In this document: positions 25,096 to 32,809 of the stretch, one piece after another | Numbering within the stretch: position 1 is the first letter of the stretch | Layout of the letters: each line of letters opens with the position of its first letter | Notes under the pieces: model-generated | Told to the model about the DNA's origin: nothing | Databases searched by the model: none | What the model saw: only the letters and a program-made list of their open reading frames with translations | Source: Bacteroidota bacterium | Lineage (GTDB): Bacteria; Bacteroidota; Bacteroidia; Sphingobacteriales; Sphingobacteriaceae | DNA: 32,809 nucleotides | Reading direction: 5' to 3' | NCBI GenBank assembly: GCA_029851965.1 | Contig: JARKUW010000033.1 | Span: forward strand, 1 to 32,809 | Translations under genes and position numbers: made by a program

Positions 25096-25461
25096 ATGAA
25101 GTTTAAATCAGAAATTCCAGCTCACAATTGGAACAAAGTATATGGGAACCAGGCCGGAACGATCTATCAATCGGATTCAGAAAGCTGCTGGTACATCGAT
25201 TTCGCAGGAAAGGTCGCCAGGTTCGACTACAGAAATATACTTAAGCTGAAAAAAGCCGTTTACCAGATTGATATAGAGGAACTCCTGCTGGATACATCGA
25301 AGTCCGGAGACCTCGAAATCATCTTTATTTGTGCATGCGATCACTGCTATGTTTTATCCATTCTGGAGATCATCTCGCTAAAGGATCTGCTTCAGGGAAC
25401 CTTTGTAATGCTCGAACTCAACCACATCCTTAGAGACCGCCTGCACCGGGTAGCCGTTTAA
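25096..25461 (+). CDS. Conserved-looking hypothetical protein with a CxCxxC motif
   Basis: I do not recognise a named family with confidence. The product is 121 residues when started at ATG 25096 (MKFKSEIPAHNWN), chosen because a promoter match overlaps the longer reading from 25006. The middle has IYFxxAGKVARFDYRNIL-like text (here WYIDFAGKVARFDYRN), and IFICACDHCYVLS has Cys-x-Cys-x-x-Cys that could bind metal. The rest is Leu/Ile-rich (LEIISLKDLLQGTFVMLEL). It has no signal peptide. It lies 96 bp before ferritin, which has its own promoter match. An iron- or redox-related role is only suggested by the cysteines and the neighbour. Confidence 0.65.
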   Translation: MKFKSEIPAHNWNKVYGNQAGTIYQSDSESCWYIDFAGKVARFDYRNILKLKKAVYQIDIEELLLDTSKSGDLEIIFICACDHCYVLSILEIISLKDLLQGTFVMLELNHILRDRLHRVAV

Positions 25462-25495
25462 ATATCTTTAGACTTGTTCTATATACGCTGAATAG

Positions 25496-25527
25496 TTTGT
25501 AAATACCAAATTGTAGCACCATTTTTG
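25496..25527 (+). promoter_or_regulatory. Bacteroidetes-type promoter of ferritin
   Basis: TTTG at 25496-25499 is followed after 20 nt by CATTTTTG at 25520-25527, one mismatch from TAnnTTTG. The spacing is identical to the promoter-like pair ahead of the preceding gene. The ferritin ATG is 30 bases downstream, with TAAGGAT just before it. Confidence 0.5.
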
Positions 25528-25557
25528 GTTACTATCATTTACTAAATCTATAAGGAT

Positions 25558-26091
25558 ATGAAAGATATTATGCGTGTTAAATGTTTACTTTCCACAGAAG
25601 TGGAAATGTTAATCAATCAACAAATAAAAAAAGAAGCTTATTCTTCTGCGATTTACCTTTCAATGGCATCCTGGTGTAACCGGAATGGGTTTGATTACTC
25701 GGCAGATTATTTTTTCAAACAGGCAGAGGAAGAGAGACATCATCAGTTGAAGTTCTTTAAATATGTACTCGATATGGGTGGAAATGCGGTTTCACCGGAA
25801 ATCACCAATGTGAAGTCCGAGTACAACTCATTCAGAGAGGTGTTTGAAGAGGCGCTGGAGCAAGAAATTAACATCACACAGTCGATTAAAAACATCGCGG
25901 CGAATTGCATGAAAGAAGCGGATTTTGTGACCATTGAATTCTTAAACTGGTTCTTCAGGGAGCAAAGGGAAGAGGAATACAAAGCCAGACGTGCACTTGA
26001 ACTGTTTGACGTAATTGGTGAAGAAGGTACAGGCAGATGGGAAATTGACAAGCATGTTGGTAAAATTGAGTACACCAGCGAAGCGGAATAA
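25558..26091 (+). CDS. ftnA: Non-heme ferritin
   Basis: This is an iron-storage protein that oxidises Fe(II) and deposits it as mineral inside a 24-subunit shell. It is 177 residues. By alignment with E. coli FtnA the ferroxidase ligands are Glu26 (KKEAYSS), Glu59 and His62 (EEERHHQ), Glu103 (EQEINIT) and Glu135/Gln136 (REQREEE). A five-helix length and a C-terminal tail GTGRWEIDKHVGKIEY are as expected for Bacteroidota ferritins. The start ATG 25558 has TAAGGAT immediately upstream. A very small Cys-rich ORF follows 10 bp after the stop and is likely on the same transcript. Confidence 0.94.
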   Translation: MKDIMRVKCLLSTEVEMLINQQIKKEAYSSAIYLSMASWCNRNGFDYSADYFFKQAEEERHHQLKFFKYVLDMGGNAVSPEITNVKSEYNSFREVFEEALEQEINITQSIKNIAANCMKEADFVTIEFLNWFFREQREEEYKARRALELFDVIGEEGTGRWEIDKHVGKIEYTSEAE

Positions 26092-26101
26092 ATAAATTAC
26101 T

Positions 26102-26242
26102 TTGTCCAAGAAAGATAAGTCTGAGAAAAAGGACGCTAAAAAAGGTCCTAAAATAAAGAAGCTTAAAAAGAAGTGCTGTGAAAAGTATAAAAAGGGGAAA
26201 CGGTGTAAAAACTGTCCCCTTAACCCCTTACTATTCGCATAG
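26102..26242 (+). CDS. Very small Cys/Lys-rich protein downstream of ferritin
   Basis: This is a 46-residue ORF with a TTG start at 26102; an in-frame stop at 26093-26095 prevents extension. The N-terminal two thirds is almost wholly Lys/Ser/Asp/Glu/Ala (SKKDKSEKKDAKKGPK). The C-terminal part has four cysteines in the pattern CC-x8-C-x2-C (KKCCEKYKKGKRCKNCP), which suggests zinc, iron or Fe-S binding. I recall similar small Cys-Lys proteins in Pedobacter-type genomes but cannot name a family. The 10-bp distance from the ferritin stop suggests co-transcription. Lacking an ATG, the start is uncertain. Confidence 0.55.
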   Translation: MSKKDKSEKKDAKKGPKIKKLKKKCCEKYKKGKRCKNCPLNPLLFA

Positions 26243-26286
26243 ATAATATGCTGCGTCCCCCGCAGAAATAAATAATGCTGCTCCGC

Positions 26287-26532
26287 TTAGCGTCTCTTCG
26301 CACGGGCGGCTACGTTTTCTCTCAATGAATGTTTCAAGCTGTCTTTAAGGTTTTCCAGCAGATTTAAATTATTCTCTGCATTATCGGCGATGGAGTCGCC
26401 CAGGTTTGTGAAAAACAAGTCTACTTTTCTCCGGGAGGTTCTTCCCTTGCCAGGGGCCATCAGTACTCCTAAAAATGCGCCAACAGCTAACCCCGTTACT
26501 ATGTTCACAATCACTCTTGAATTGTCTTTCAT
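26287..26532 (-). CDS. YtxH-like small membrane protein
   Basis: The product is 81 residues. An N-terminal membrane-inserting segment (VIVNIVTGLAVGAFLGVLMAPGKG) carries the YtxH-type GxLxAPxxG turn at about residues 20-29. It is followed by Arg/Lys-rich and amphipathic helical sequence to the end (NLLENLKDSLKHSL). In Bacillus and Bacteroidota, YtxH-family proteins are often induced by general stress, but their function is unknown. It stands alone on the minus strand, convergent with the ferritin transcript. The 44 bp between them includes a weak hairpin (CTGCG/CGCAG). Confidence 0.78.
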   Translation of the reverse strand: MKDNSRVIVNIVTGLAVGAFLGVLMAPGKGRTSRRKVDLFFTNLGDSIADNAENNLNLLENLKDSLKHSLRENVAARAKRR

Positions 26533-26652
26533 CTTTACTTTTAAAATTCAAAAAACTGAAGCCGAGTCGCTGCAGCGGTTTGTATAAAGCAATTTTCAGA
26601 CCAATCTAAAGTGGTAAATGGTCGTTTATCGCTTCTGCTGGCGTTTATTCCC

Positions 26653-27951
26653 CTACTGAAGCAGGTAGTTCAGTATAAGTACCCCCACAAGTCCAAGAAT
26701 AGAAACAATCGTTTCCATCAATGTCCAGGTACGGAAGGTTTCTTTCAGACTCAAATTGAAGTACTCTTTAAACATCCAGAATCCCGTATCGTTAACATGC
26801 GAAAACATCAAACTTCCGGAACCGATTGCCAGCACCATCAACTCTGGAGAGGCACCTCCTGCAATTAAGGGTATGACCATGCCTGACGCTGTCAATGCTG
26901 CCACAGTGGCTGAGCCGAGGGTTACGCGCAGCAAAGCGGCGATCAGCCAGCCAAGCAGCAGGGGCGATGCGTGGATGGTCGATGCCATCTGCTTCACATC
27001 ATCTCCAATGCCGCTGTCTACCAAAATCTGCTTGAATGCACCTCCTGCAGCGATGATCATCAGAATCATTGCAATCCCTTTTACACCCTCCGTACAGGAT
27101 GCCATGGCCTGCGACATGGAAAGTTTTTGCAGGAAAAGCGTTGTAATCAGTGTGATCAGCAAAGCAATCGTTGGGTCCGCAATAAAAGAAAGTAATGAAT
27201 GTACCGGTCCTAATGGAAAAAGGATTGTTCCCAGCGTACCAACGGCGATGATTACAATTGGAGACAGGGCGATGATGAAGCTTTTGAACGTGCTGGGTAG
27301 CAAATGTTCATCTTCAAATTCCATCTGTGAAGAAGGAAGCACTTCCGCTCTGTTTCTTTTGATAATGATCCGCGGGAAGACAATTCCGGCAACCACCGCG
27401 ATCGGGATACTCAAGACGAGACCATAGATCAATATCTTGCCAATATCGGCCTGGAAAATACTTGCAAGTGCGACAGGACCGGGATGGGGCGGCAGGAAGC
27501 CATGGGTCACCGACAGCGCCGCCGCCATAGGTATGCCGACATACAGCTTCGGAAGCTTCGCTGCCGAAGCGATACTAAATACCAAGGGTATTAAAACCAC
27601 GAAACCCGCGTTGTAAAATAGTGGGATACCAACCAGTATTCCCGTCAGCAGCACTGCCCATTGAATATTTTTAAACCCAAAAATTCGTATCAGCACGTAG
27701 ACGATCTTTTTTGCTGCTCCGCTATCCTCTGCCAGTTTGCCGATCATGGCCCCGAGTGCCAGTACCATTACCATGCTGGCCAGCGTACTTCCAATTCCAT
27801 TATTGATGGAGGTCATGACCTGCTGGATCGGCATGCCAAGAAATAACCCCGTGATGATGGCACTGATCAGGAGCGCCAGCATTGGATTTATTTTTTTTAC
27901 AATCAGAATTAATAAGATGATAATACCGGCTAATACCCAGAGAAGACTCAT
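26653..27951 (-). CDS. gntT: Gluconate:H+ symporter (GntP family)
   Basis: This 432-residue inner-membrane transporter has about 12 hydrophobic segments. GntP family features include the N-terminal LLIVKKINPMLALLIS-type sequence, GNGIGSTLASMVMVLALGAMIGKL-like text (here NNGIGSTLASM), GIPLFYNAGFVVLIPL, HGFLPPHPGPVA, and the late IGSGSLMFSHVNDTGFW. These match gluconate permeases. It is the second gene of a two-gene operon, one base after the kinase stop. The 120 bp after its stop up to the YtxH gene holds nothing I can name. A substrate other than gluconate, such as another aldonate, is possible. Confidence 0.92.
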   Translation of the reverse strand: MSLLWVLAGIIILLILIVKKINPMLALLISAIITGLFLGMPIQQVMTSINNGIGSTLASMVMVLALGAMIGKLAEDSGAAKKIVYVLIRIFGFKNIQWAVLLTGILVGIPLFYNAGFVVLIPLVFSIASAAKLPKLYVGIPMAAALSVTHGFLPPHPGPVALASIFQADIGKILIYGLVLSIPIAVVAGIVFPRIIIKRNRAEVLPSSQMEFEDEHLLPSTFKSFIIALSPIVIIAVGTLGTILFPLGPVHSLLSFIADPTIALLITLITTLFLQKLSMSQAMASCTEGVKGIAMILMIIAAGGAFKQILVDSGIGDDVKQMASTIHASPLLLGWLIAALLRVTLGSATVAALTASGMVIPLIAGGASPELMVLAIGSGSLMFSHVNDTGFWMFKEYFNLSLKETFRTWTLMETIVSILGLVGVLILNYLLQ

Positions 27952-27952
27952 G

Positions 27953-29458
27953 CTAGTTGTTTAATTGATTTAAGAGGTGCATTGACGCTTTCAGGTCAAC
28001 GTACAGTTTGTGATATATCGGCATCATTGACTTGTAAACTGTATGTTTCTCCATGTCCGGAGAAACAGTTGTGTTTTCGCTGGAGAGCAGTGTGTTTTCC
28101 AGGTTCAGCTGCCCTGGATACAGGGCCCTGCTTGCCAGGATCGCGGCGCCGATTGCGGAAGCATCTTCAGATTGCACGACCACAAGTTTCTTTCCGGTCA
28201 GGTCTGCCAGCAGCTGAAGCCAGACCTGAGAATTTATAAAACCACCACTCACGTGCAGTTCTGTCACCGGATCAAGTGCCTCTTCTATCGTCAGCAGCAC
28301 TTGATTTAGCGCAAAACAGACACCTTCCAGAATGGCCCTGAAGAAATGTGCCGGTGTATGCTGACTGGTTATACCGATGAATGTTCCGCTACTCCTGGTG
28401 TCCCAGATCGGGGCGCGTTCTCCGGTGAGGTAAGGCAGAAAGATCAAGCCCGCTGCACCGGCTGGAATCCCGTCTGCACCCGCAAAAAATGTGTCGTACG
28501 CCTCGTCGGACCCGGCAGCGGAACCCAGGAAAGTTCTGATGCCCCAGTCGATGGCTGCCCCACCGTTGTTCACGGGTCCGCCGCATACATAGGTCTGCTC
28601 ATCCAAAAGGTAATTGAACGTCATTGCAGGAAAGTTGTATATCGGACGGCTGCTGGTTACGCGGACGGCTCCGCTCGTTCCGATCGTTAACGCTGCTTTA
28701 GAAGCATCCACGATAGCGCTTCCCAGGTTTGCGGAACAGCCATCACTGGCGCCGATAACCACGGGGGTGTCTGCCGCTAGGCCTAATCCTGCCGCAACCT
28801 GCGCATCCATATTGTCCCGGTAAAAGGTCGTGTTCACCGGAGTGGAAAAGAGCGAGTCTTTAAGTCCAGCGTAGCGGATGATGTCTGCACTCCAGTTCTG
28901 TGCAACGATGTCAAACAGCCCCGTTGCACAGGCAATAGAGAAGTCGATCTCAAAGGTCCTGAACAGCTTAAACCAGATGTATTCTTTAATCGAGATGAAC
29001 TTATGGGTTTCTTCATATAACTCCGGCCGGTGTTCTTTCAGCCAGATGAGTTTACTTAGCGGCGCCATCGCATGTATCGGTGTGCCGGATGTCCTGTAGA
29101 TGTTTTCCCCATGCGGACCTGCCCGCAAGCCCTCCGCAACGACCTCACTTCTTGAATCTGCCCAGGTGATCAGGTTTGCCAGCGCCGTTCCATCACTGCG
29201 TACTGGTATAATGCTGTGCATCGCACTGCTCAGGCTCAACGCGCGGGGCAAGTGACCAACCTTCTCAAGCGTCTCCCGGATGCACTTCTGGAAAGCTTCC
29301 CAGATATCTTCCGGCTCCTGTTCACTGTAACCGGGTTCCGGCTGCAGGGTCGGATAGGAAAATTGCGACACATTTATGATGTTCCCCTGAAAGCTGATTG
29401 CCACGGCCTTGGTGCTGCCTGTGCCGATGTCTAAACCAATGATATAAGGTTGCTGCAT
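27953..29458 (-). CDS. gntK: Gluconokinase (FGGY family)
   Basis: This is a FGGY-type carbohydrate kinase of 501 residues that phosphorylates gluconate to 6-phosphogluconate, feeding the pentose phosphate or Entner-Doudoroff route. ATP-binding motifs are GLDIGTGSTKA at the N-terminus, and later VIGASDGCSANLG (catalytic Asp), ALTIGTSGAVR and LHVSGGFINSQ. It is the FGGY type, not the small P-loop GntK of E. coli. Its coupling with the GntP permease on the minus strand makes gluconate the best substrate guess. No transcriptional regulator is adjacent. It is divergent from the DgcN-like gene across about 240 bp with no clear promoter match. Confidence 0.92.
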   Translation of the reverse strand: MQQPYIIGLDIGTGSTKAVAISFQGNIINVSQFSYPTLQPEPGYSEQEPEDIWEAFQKCIRETLEKVGHLPRALSLSSAMHSIIPVRSDGTALANLITWADSRSEVVAEGLRAGPHGENIYRTSGTPIHAMAPLSKLIWLKEHRPELYEETHKFISIKEYIWFKLFRTFEIDFSIACATGLFDIVAQNWSADIIRYAGLKDSLFSTPVNTTFYRDNMDAQVAAGLGLAADTPVVIGASDGCSANLGSAIVDASKAALTIGTSGAVRVTSSRPIYNFPAMTFNYLLDEQTYVCGGPVNNGGAAIDWGIRTFLGSAAGSDEAYDTFFAGADGIPAGAAGLIFLPYLTGERAPIWDTRSSGTFIGITSQHTPAHFFRAILEGVCFALNQVLLTIEEALDPVTELHVSGGFINSQVWLQLLADLTGKKLVVVQSEDASAIGAAILASRALYPGQLNLENTLLSSENTTVSPDMEKHTVYKSMMPIYHKLYVDLKASMHLLNQLNN

Positions 29459-29700
29459 GTACTGTTATTCTGAGTTCTGGATTGGTTCTTTCAATAAGGA
29501 GCTCATATTAGAAAAATATCGCTGGATTTCTTAGAATTTTATTCAATATATTTAAAAATCGGTATAAAATGAAACGTGGCGTGTGCATAAGTGCCCGATT
29601 TTCCAGGCTATAATTTAATTTACAAAACAGACACACCTTTCCGGGTATAATCAGGGGGGCAATGGTGTGTGGTTCTATCAGGTGACGACAAATTTTTTGA

Positions 29701-30750
29701 ATGAAGACAGCAATCGTATTAACAGGTAACCTGCTAAGCACAGCAGATGCAAAGACTGCGCACGGTTTGATCCGGCAAAGCAATCGATTTAAGGTTATAG
29801 GCGTGGTAGACGCCACTCAGGCGGGTAAAGACGCAGGCGTGGTCCTGGACGGCAAGTATCGGGAGATCCCGGTGTTTGAAACCGTAGAACAAGCCATTGC
29901 ACTCCAGCCGGACTACTGCGTTATTGGCGTGGCAACTACAGGGGGCATATTTCCGGCTGCAATGCTGGCCCAGGTGGTGACGGCAATACGTAGCGGGGTT
30001 TCGATCGTCAATGGCCTGCACGACTACCTCTCCGAACGCCCGGATATCGTCGCACTTGCGCAGCAGCACAATGTCACGCTCATCGACGTCAGGAAACCCA
30101 AACAAAGAAAAGACCTTCACTTCTGGACTGGAGAAATCCTCAACCTGAAAACACCTGTGGTGGCCGTTCTTGGTACAGACTGTGCTGTTGGAAAGCGCAC
30201 CACAACCAAGTTCCTGCTTGAGGCCTGTGCCAAAAGCGGTATCAATGCCCAGATGATCTACACCGGGCAAACCGGCTGGCTGCAGGGCGGAGCGTATGGA
30301 TTTATATTCGACTCAACGCTAAACGATTTCGTGTCGGGAGAACTGGAGCATGCCATCCTCCGCTGTAATGCGGAAACCTCGCCGGATGTAATCTTCCTCG
30401 AAGGTCAGTCTGCCCTTAGAAATCCGAGCGGCCCCTGTGGTTCTGAGCTCCTCATTTCCGGCAATGCCAGGAAAGTGATTCTCGTGCATGCGCCCAAAAG
30501 GGTTTACTTCGATGAACATGAGGCGTTCGGGAAAGTCCCTTCGCTAGAATCTGAAGTTGCACTTATAAAAATGTATGGGTCTGAAGTGATTGCCATTGCG
30601 CTGAACACCAGCAACTGCAGTGCGGAAGAAGCATCCAGTTACCAGCAAACCTACGAGTCGGAGTTGAATATTCCTGTTGTCTTACCACTCGAGGATGGTT
30701 GCAGCAGGATTGTCGCCCTTATCCAGTCATACAACCACAATCCCGCATAA
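29701..30750 (+). CDS. DUF1611 family protein (DgcN-like)
   Basis: The product is 349 residues. The N-terminal half has a Rossmann-like region (KVIGVVDATQAGK) and the C-terminal half has a P-loop ATPase-like core, AVLGTDCAVGKRTTTKF (about residues 155-171). Other features are YTGQTGWLQGGAYGF and FLEGQSALRNPSG. DgcN proteins of marine Proteobacteria and haloarchaea have been described as D-glutamate N-acetyltransferases acting with the racemase DgcA, and this gene precedes an enolase-superfamily racemase with a TAATG overlap, as in those loci. I infer, but cannot show, the same activity here. The family call is strong; the reaction is moderately likely. Confidence 0.82.
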   Translation: MKTAIVLTGNLLSTADAKTAHGLIRQSNRFKVIGVVDATQAGKDAGVVLDGKYREIPVFETVEQAIALQPDYCVIGVATTGGIFPAAMLAQVVTAIRSGVSIVNGLHDYLSERPDIVALAQQHNVTLIDVRKPKQRKDLHFWTGEILNLKTPVVAVLGTDCAVGKRTTTKFLLEACAKSGINAQMIYTGQTGWLQGGAYGFIFDSTLNDFVSGELEHAILRCNAETSPDVIFLEGQSALRNPSGPCGSELLISGNARKVILVHAPKRVYFDEHEAFGKVPSLESEVALIKMYGSEVIAIALNTSNCSAEEASSYQQTYESELNIPVVLPLEDGCSRIVALIQSYNHNPA

Positions 30751-31814
30751 TGAAAATAAGATCTGTTCGTGCATACTGCAAAAACATCACCTTAAAAAAG
30801 CCGTATACCATTGCCAGAAATACGTTTACCGATGCCGAAATCGTCTTTTTTGAAGTGGAGCTTGCCAACGGCATGGTCGGCCTCGGCGCTGCAAACACCG
30901 ATGTCGAGGTTGTTGGTGAAGGCGTTCAGGATACCATGGCGAACTTGCTTTCGCCGGCAGTAGCCGACCTGGAGGGAAAGGACATCCGCCACTTTCTGAA
31001 GCACATTTCCACATACCGCAATATCTATCCACAATTTCCAGGCACGCAGGCGGCAATCGATATTGCCCTGCACGACGCTTTTTGCAAGTGGCTTGGCATA
31101 TCTGTATTGGATTTCTATGGTCGCTGTCATGAAAAGATGGTTACCTCAGTAACCATAGGTATAAAGGACGTCGCGGAGACCCTTGAAGAAGCCAAAGAGT
31201 ATTACGATGGTGGGTTTCGTGCATTAAAGGTCAAGACCGGGAGAGATGCAGAACTCGATGCAGAGCGGATCATCAAACTCAGGGAGGCCTATGGCAATCA
31301 CTTTGCCATCCGGGTAGACGCCAATACCGGGTACGACCTGGATCAGCTGCGCACGTTTATGCGGCTCACCGCAAATCAACATGTCGAACTTATTGAACAG
31401 CCCTTACTGCCGGGTATGGAATCCGACTTGCTTCAGTTGCCAATAGAAACCAGGCTGAAACTTGCCGCAGATGAATCTCTGAAGAATGCACGGTCGGCCC
31501 TGGAACTTTCGCAATCAAAAGCCTTTGGGATCTTCAATATTAAACTGATGAAATGCGGCGGTATTGTGCCTGCACTGGAAATTGCAACCATCGCTGCGCA
31601 GGCCAGTGTCGATTTATTCTGGGGCTGCAACGATGAAAGCATGATCAGTATCACAGCAGCCCTGCATGCAGCATTCGCTTGTCCGCATTCCAGGTATATA
31701 GATCTGGACGGCAGCCTTGACTTACTTAACGACGTGGTCGTTGGTGGATTTACGATAGAGAATGGCTATATGATACCGGGAAACGAACCAGGCTTGGGCC
31801 TAAGCTTGATGTAA
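30750..31814 (+). CDS. Enolase-superfamily epimerase/racemase (DgcA-like or L-Ala-D/L-Glu epimerase)
   Basis: This 354-residue member of the mandelate racemase/muconate lactonizing group uses two lysines as acid/base catalysts. Visible residues are Lys160 and Lys162 (KVK in LKVKTG), metal ligands Asp190 (VDANTG), Glu216 (IEQPL) and Asp241 (AADES), and Lys265 (FNIKLMK). The DxD motif YIDLDG (Asp318/Asp320) is like that which binds the dipeptide amino group in L-Ala-D/L-Glu epimerases. The adjacent DgcN-like gene instead suggests N-acetyl-D-glutamate as substrate. Start at 30750 overlaps the previous stop by one base; a longer reading from 30699 is inside that gene and is rejected. Substrate is left open. 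Confidence 0.85.
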   Translation: MKIRSVRAYCKNITLKKPYTIARNTFTDAEIVFFEVELANGMVGLGAANTDVEVVGEGVQDTMANLLSPAVADLEGKDIRHFLKHISTYRNIYPQFPGTQAAIDIALHDAFCKWLGISVLDFYGRCHEKMVTSVTIGIKDVAETLEEAKEYYDGGFRALKVKTGRDAELDAERIIKLREAYGNHFAIRVDANTGYDLDQLRTFMRLTANQHVELIEQPLLPGMESDLLQLPIETRLKLAADESLKNARSALELSQSKAFGIFNIKLMKCGGIVPALEIATIAAQASVDLFWGCNDESMISITAALHAAFACPHSRYIDLDGSLDLLNDVVVGGFTIENGYMIPGNEPGLGLSLM

Positions 31815-31815
31815 C

Positions 31816-32809
31816 ATGATGAGCGAACCGACACTAAAGCGAACCATCAGCCGGTGGCCGGCAATACTGCTGGTCATAAGCGCTATCGTCGGCTCCGGTA
31901 TTTTCAAAAAAATCGCCCCGATGTCGGCAGTATTGCAGTCGCCGGAGTTGATTTTGATCTGCTGGGTGGTCGCGGGGATATTGAGTTTAATTGGCGCATT
32001 ATGTACCGCTGAGCTTGTCGCAATGATGCCGGGCTCCGGAGGAGAGTATGTTTACTTCAAGAAGATCTACGGACGATTCTTTTCCTTTCTCTACGGATGG
32101 GGAAATCTAACCGTCATGCGGTCCGCTACCATTGCTGCGCTGGCTTATATTTTTTCAGAATCCTTTAACGTCCTGGTGGAACTCCCCGCATTGTCGTTTT
32201 CCATGCTGGGAACAGTCGGCGAGAACGCCAGTATTAAGCTGCTGGCAACAACACTGATCATCCTGCTCAGTTTCATTAACCACAGGGGAGTCGTGTTTGG
32301 CGAAAAGCTCAGCCGTTTTCTGATCATCGGCATCATCACAGCAATCTTAGGACTTGTTGTGGCTGCCTTCTTTTCCGACCATGGCAGCATGGCCAACCTG
32401 TCCAACGATGTAAATCCCCCTGAAGGCTGGGAACTTGTTGCAGCTTTCTTTGCCGCGGCATTGAGTGCTTTCTGGGGCTACGAAGGCTGGAACAACATCG
32501 GTAATGTCGGTGAAGAACTGAAGGATCCCCAGCGCAACTTGCCCATCGCTTTAGGACTGGGCACCGTGGCGGTAATTGTACTTTACCTACTTGTAAACTC
32601 CGTTTACCTGTACGTACTACCCGTGGGCGAGCTTGCCGCCATAAGTAAGGTGGCCAATCAGGTTGCCGCCGTTGAAGTAGCGAGAATATTAAGCGGAAAC
32701 GCCGGTGCAGTCGCCTTGTCCTGCCTAATCATGCTCACTACATTTTGCTGTGCCAACAGCACCATCCTCCTTTCTTCAAGAATTTTGTTTGCCATGGCGC
32801 GTGACGGTT
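31816..32809 (+). CDS. Amino acid permease (APC superfamily), C-terminus beyond window
   Basis: This gene starts one base after the epimerase stop, at ATG 31816 (or 31819), and remains open to the window end (331 codons seen). The protein has at least eight hydrophobic segments. The APC signature is near the N-terminus, AIVGSGIFKKIAP, followed by GALCTAELVAMMPGSGGEYVYF, AFFAAALSAFWGYEGWNNIGNVGEEL and KDPQRNLPIAL, typical of LAT/cationic or neutral amino acid exchangers. With the DgcN- and DgcA-like genes it probably forms an operon that imports an amino acid or a dipeptide fragment and processes it, perhaps D-glutamate. Specificity is not deducible. Confidence 0.88.
   Translation, partial: MMSEPTLKRTISRWPAILLVISAIVGSGIFKKIAPMSAVLQSPELILICWVVAGILSLIGALCTAELVAMMPGSGGEYVYFKKIYGRFFSFLYGWGNLTVMRSATIAALAYIFSESFNVLVELPALSFSMLGTVGENASIKLLATTLIILLSFINHRGVVFGEKLSRFLIIGIITAILGLVVAAFFSDHGSMANLSNDVNPPEGWELVAAFFAAALSAFWGYEGWNNIGNVGEELKDPQRNLPIALGLGTVAVIVLYLLVNSVYLYVLPVGELAAISKVANQVAAVEVARILSGNAGAVALSCLIMLTTFCCANSTILLSSRILFAMARDG

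Noticed and set aside
26247-26265. Terminator hairpin CTGCG/CGCAG between ferritin and YtxH genes
   Set aside because: Five-base arms with no T-run are too weak to call.
29685-29700. Leaderless promoter of the DgcN-like gene at ATTTTTTGA
   Set aside because: The box fails the conserved TA and would place the transcript start inside the coding sequence.
1-32809. Mobile element, phage or CRISPR content
   Set aside because: No transposase, integrase, terminal repeats or spaced repeats were seen, and base use looks even.

Overview
The window looks like chromosome of a Bacteroidota bacterium, most likely order Sphingobacteriales (Pedobacter/Mucilaginibacter-like). The grounds are weak Shine-Dalgarno signals, two good matches to the Bacteroidetes promoter pattern (TTTG, about 20 nt, TAnnTTTG), a long LepB with an insertion, an MCE/Mla operon without MlaB or MlaC, and the general look of the proteins. 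The genus is an inference. There are no rRNA or tRNA genes, CRISPR arrays, insertion sequences or phage genes. Base composition looks even throughout. No gene-free stretch exceeds 300 bases.

Layout. 1-1844: the end of lspA, lepB and a pterin carbinolamine dehydratase, all on +. 1855-3741: a minus-strand pair made of an RsbQ-like alpha/beta hydrolase and a PAS-PAS protein that ends after a histidine-kinase-type H-box, with no ATPase domain. 3991-5365: a lipoprotein metallophosphoesterase overlapping a small outer-membrane-barrel-like protein. 5510-12783: glgE, a treS-maltokinase fusion and glgB. This is the set that converts trehalose to maltose, maltose 1-phosphate, linear alpha-glucan and branched glucan, but glgB carries a one-base frameshift. 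12814-14466: a convergent GT35 phosphorylase-like gene whose usual PLP lysine is alanine. 14737-16141: a small charged protein plus a bacterial eRF1-like (baeRF) protein.

16188-20002 (minus): a ThuA-domain secreted protein, a previously uncalled 46-residue Lys-rich ORF, and the mlaE-mlaF-mlaD lipid-transport operon. 20235-23502: pta-ackA for acetate/acetyl-phosphate metabolism. 23689-24978: a secreted clan GH-A glycosidase-like protein. 25096-26242: a CxCxxC protein, ferritin, and a very small Cys/Lys-rich ORF directly after ferritin. 26287-26532: a YtxH-like membrane protein. 26653-29458 (minus): gluconokinase and gluconate permease. 29701-32809: a DUF1611 (DgcN-like) protein, an enolase-superfamily epimerase/racemase (DgcA-like) and an amino acid permease cut by the window end. 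The last three probably form a D-glutamate or murein-peptide catabolic operon.

Two convergent gene pairs (glgB/glgP and baeRF/thuA) share near-perfect hairpin terminators that include a stop codon. The observations most worth checking are the frameshifted glgB, the phosphorylase without its PLP lysine, the RsbQ plus ATPase-less PAS protein, the ferritin-linked Cys-rich peptide and the baeRF pair.
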